From the NCBI GenBank assembly GCA_903861125.1, contig CAIOTF010000012.1, positions 1 through 64,000 of the forward strand: 64,000 nt of DNA, written 5' to 3'. Below are positions 62,255 to 64,000 of the stretch, one piece after another. This DNA comes from an uncultured Ignavibacteriota bacterium. GTDB taxonomy: Bacteria > Bacteroidota > Ignavibacteria > UBA10030 > UBA8401. A program made the translations under genes and the position numbers. Under the pieces are notes generated by a model, which ran no database searches, was not told the origin of the DNA, and worked only from the letters and a program-made list of their open reading frames with translations. The stretch's first letter is position 1. Each line of letters begins with the position of its first letter.

Positions 62255-64000
62255 TTAACGAATCACAACAAATTTTCGGAATGCCCGTTCACCTTTAGGA
62301 GTTTCTATCAAAACAATATAGATACCGCTGACTACCACCTGATTGGACGATGTCAGCGAATTCCAATAGGCATCACCGCTGCCGTCCGTATGATCCATAG
62401 TATAGATCAATTCTCCAAGTTCCGTATAGATTTTTATCTTACAATCACCGGGAATGTTCAAAAATCCGATACGGTTGTTGTCGAACATAACGGTGCTGTT
62501 GCCTGAGATATTGTACGGATTCGGAACAACACGTATCTCCGACAAACTATTGCCGGCTGCTCTTCGTAAATATGCCGGATCGTACGTTTGCGTTAGGTAT
62601 CTGTTGCTTGTTATCGCTCCGGCTGGTTTGATGATATCGTGCGTTCCTCCATTGTTTGCAGGATCGCCTTTGGTCACCAGATAATAATAATACGATAACC
62701 CGCGGATCACCGATGTATCTTTATAACTGCGTTCAGTTAAACCTGCCGAATATATGAGCGTATAATTACTGTCATATCTACCCAGCGCGCGATAAATATC
62801 AAAACCTTTTAAATTCGGATCACCGGCATTGAATACTTCCCAGCTTAATGTGATCTTGTCGCCACCCGATGTTACTGTAAATGACTTTGGCGGGAGCGGC
62901 GGCTGCGGAATGGCATACGACGATTGGAAATTTGCAAGCGCTCTGTTGAATGTAAGGAACAACGAGTCACGCCCCGTATACACCCAGTCATTTTTTGTTT
63001 TGCTGACGCCGTTATAACTGATCAGCGCCGAAACATTTCCACCGCTTGCTTTGAACTGTTTGCCGATCTCTACCGTAGCATTTCTATCCAGACCGGCCGC
63101 ACCTTCCGCCTGAACGATATGAATGCTTTGTCCCGGCGCCAGCGTGTATGGCCCGTAACCGATAGCCATTGAATAACCGCCGGAAGTGCCAATAGCAGGA
63201 TCACCGCTTTGCCCGACTTTGTCGGCATGACGCGGTGAAAGATGTCCTTTAGACATCCATGCATACTCGGCCGTATTCTTTACGGTATTCATTTTGTCGT
63301 TATTGGAATTATTTGGTTCGTCGGAACCTTCATAACTTGTTGTCGAGGGCTGAGTAAGATCGTCCGTTTTGTTGGTTGCGGATTTATCCGCATAGAGAGT
63401 TGCAACACCGATAAACTGTGCGGCACCCAAACGACCGACGGTGTCGGATTTATCATAATACGGAGTCCAGATCGGTCCGCCGACATTATCATACAATGTG
63501 AACGGAGGATATTTTCCGTGCCATGAGTAGCCGACTCTGATGTTGTATTTTATTCCGTTGCTTGCCGGGTCGGCGAAAAACGGCGACGATGGTGTTAAAC
63601 CGTCCCCCCTGAAATCATTCATCTCGTTGATTCCCCATCCGGTAGGATTTTGTCCGATCACATAGCGGGTATCAGCACAGACTGCGTAACGATACTGATA
63701 ATAGAAATAGACACCGGTCAATGTTTTTGCGGAAGCAAGAACGGTTGTATCGGTGGTAGATGTGTTTCCGGTATTCTTGTATTCATAATCGTATACCATG
63801 TAATTATCATGGTACGGCTGACTGAACTGCATGATCTTTCTCGTCATTGTGATGCCGCCGAATGTATTCACCACATTCACGATCATCCTGTCGGCCGGAA
63901 TTGTTGCATCAACAGTGATGTCGCCGATCGATTTGCCTTCCGATACGTTGCCGTCAACGATCACCTGAGGAATTTCATATTTGCTGTACATTGCAAATTT
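62255..64000 (-). CDS. Type IX cargo protein, truncated at the window edge
   Basis: The frame stays open to the end of the window, where residues KFA precede the first methionine at 63991, and there is no signal peptide, so the 5' end is missing. About 580 residues are visible. A fibronectin type III-like domain lies before the end (PPKSFTVTSGGDKITLSWEV, then GFDIYRALG), and the tail is a type A sorting domain (IRVVPNPYNISGNS, CKIKIYTELGELIYTMDHTD, VSGIYIVLIETPKGERAFRK, in parts). It is the first of the 64000-61211 group with the PorV/PorQ-like gene 30 bp downstream. Confidence 0.85.
   Translation of the reverse strand, partial: KFAMYSKYEIPQVIVDGNVSEGKSIGDITVDATIPADRMIVNVVNTFGGITMTRKIMQFSQPYHDNYMVYDYEYKNTGNTSTTDTTVLASAKTLTGVYFYYQYRYAVCADTRYVIGQNPTGWGINEMNDFRGDGLTPSSPFFADPASNGIKYNIRVGYSWHGKYPPFTLYDNVGGPIWTPYYDKSDTVGRLGAAQFIGVATLYADKSATNKTDDLTQPSTTSYEGSDEPNNSNNDKMNTVKNTAEYAWMSKGHLSPRHADKVGQSGDPAIGTSGGYSMAIGYGPYTLAPGQSIHIVQAEGAAGLDRNATVEIGKQFKASGGNVSALISYNGVSKTKNDWVYTGRDSLFLTFNRALANFQSSYAIPQPPLPPKSFTVTSGGDKITLSWEVFNAGDPNLKGFDIYRALGRYDSNYTLIYSAGLTERSYKDTSVIRGLSYYYYLVTKGDPANNGGTHDIIKPAGAITSNRYLTQTYDPAYLRRAAGNSLSEIRVVPNPYNISGNSTVMFDNNRIGFLNIPGDCKIKIYTELGELIYTMDHTDGSGDAYWNSLTSSNQVVVSGIYIVLIETPKGERAFRKFVVIR

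Noticed and set aside
1-64000. tRNA genes, CRISPR arrays, phage or transposase genes
   Set aside because: Looked for in the gaps by eye; gaps are short and none held a cloverleaf, regular spaced repeats or mobile-element proteins. A tRNA scan would be the proper check.

Overview
The window comes from a Gram-negative bacterium of the Bacteroidota/Ignavibacteriota (FCB) lineage. The main evidence is a type IX secretion sorting tail with the core QNYPNPFNPST, a PorV/PorQ-family outer-membrane protein, TamB, several lipoproteins with clear lipoboxes, and heptose genes. Gene starts often carry an AAGGA-type ribosome site, and several promoters look like ordinary sigma-70 boxes (TTGACA-like, about 17 bp, TATATT-like). 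Coding density is high. I saw no rRNA, tRNA, CRISPR array, transposase or phage gene.

Layout. 1-15.8 kb: clpC; a flavin reductase; a CBM9-like lipoprotein; mutS with an in-frame hairpin-rich insertion; two membrane proteins of unknown function; an ECF sigma/anti-sigma pair; a CsgG-FlgT_C protein; an ABC-2 exporter whose promoter lies in a repeat; an MFS transporter; a LolA-like protein; a small DUF4926-like protein. 15.8-20.3 kb: carA, then a clear lysine riboswitch with terminator in front of dapB-dapA-dapD, then a DUF486 membrane protein. 20.4-27 kb: a tetR-tolC-adaptor-RND efflux operon. 27-35 kb: a predicted outer-membrane barrel, wecB, a 1314-residue deacetylase/glycoside-hydrolase-like periplasmic protein, and a processive GT2 synthase, which together look like an exopolysaccharide locus related in logic to pga. 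35-37.6 kb: radA-guaD-rdgB. 37.7-39.2 kb: a GT-C-like membrane protein. 39.2-43 kb: a TRAP transporter with a TatT-type lipoprotein. 43-47 kb: a two-component system and an amino-acid permease.

47-58.4 kb is one tightly packed minus-strand group: heptose kinase and adenylyltransferase, TamB, RNase R, and a protein joining a peptidase-MA-like domain, a TolB-like propeller and an Omp85-like barrel. Because TamB normally works with an Omp85 partner (TamA), the last gene is the best candidate in the window for an undescribed envelope-assembly system. 58.5-64 kb holds type IX secretion cargo, a TIG-domain lipoprotein and a PorV/PorQ-like protein; the final gene runs off the window.

Non-coding structure is rich: two copies of a multi-hairpin mobile repeat, short interspersed palindromes, a family of related terminators sharing an ACAAATCCC arm, and a terminator buried inside the end of a convergent gene. 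All assignments rest on reading motifs and context; no database search was run.
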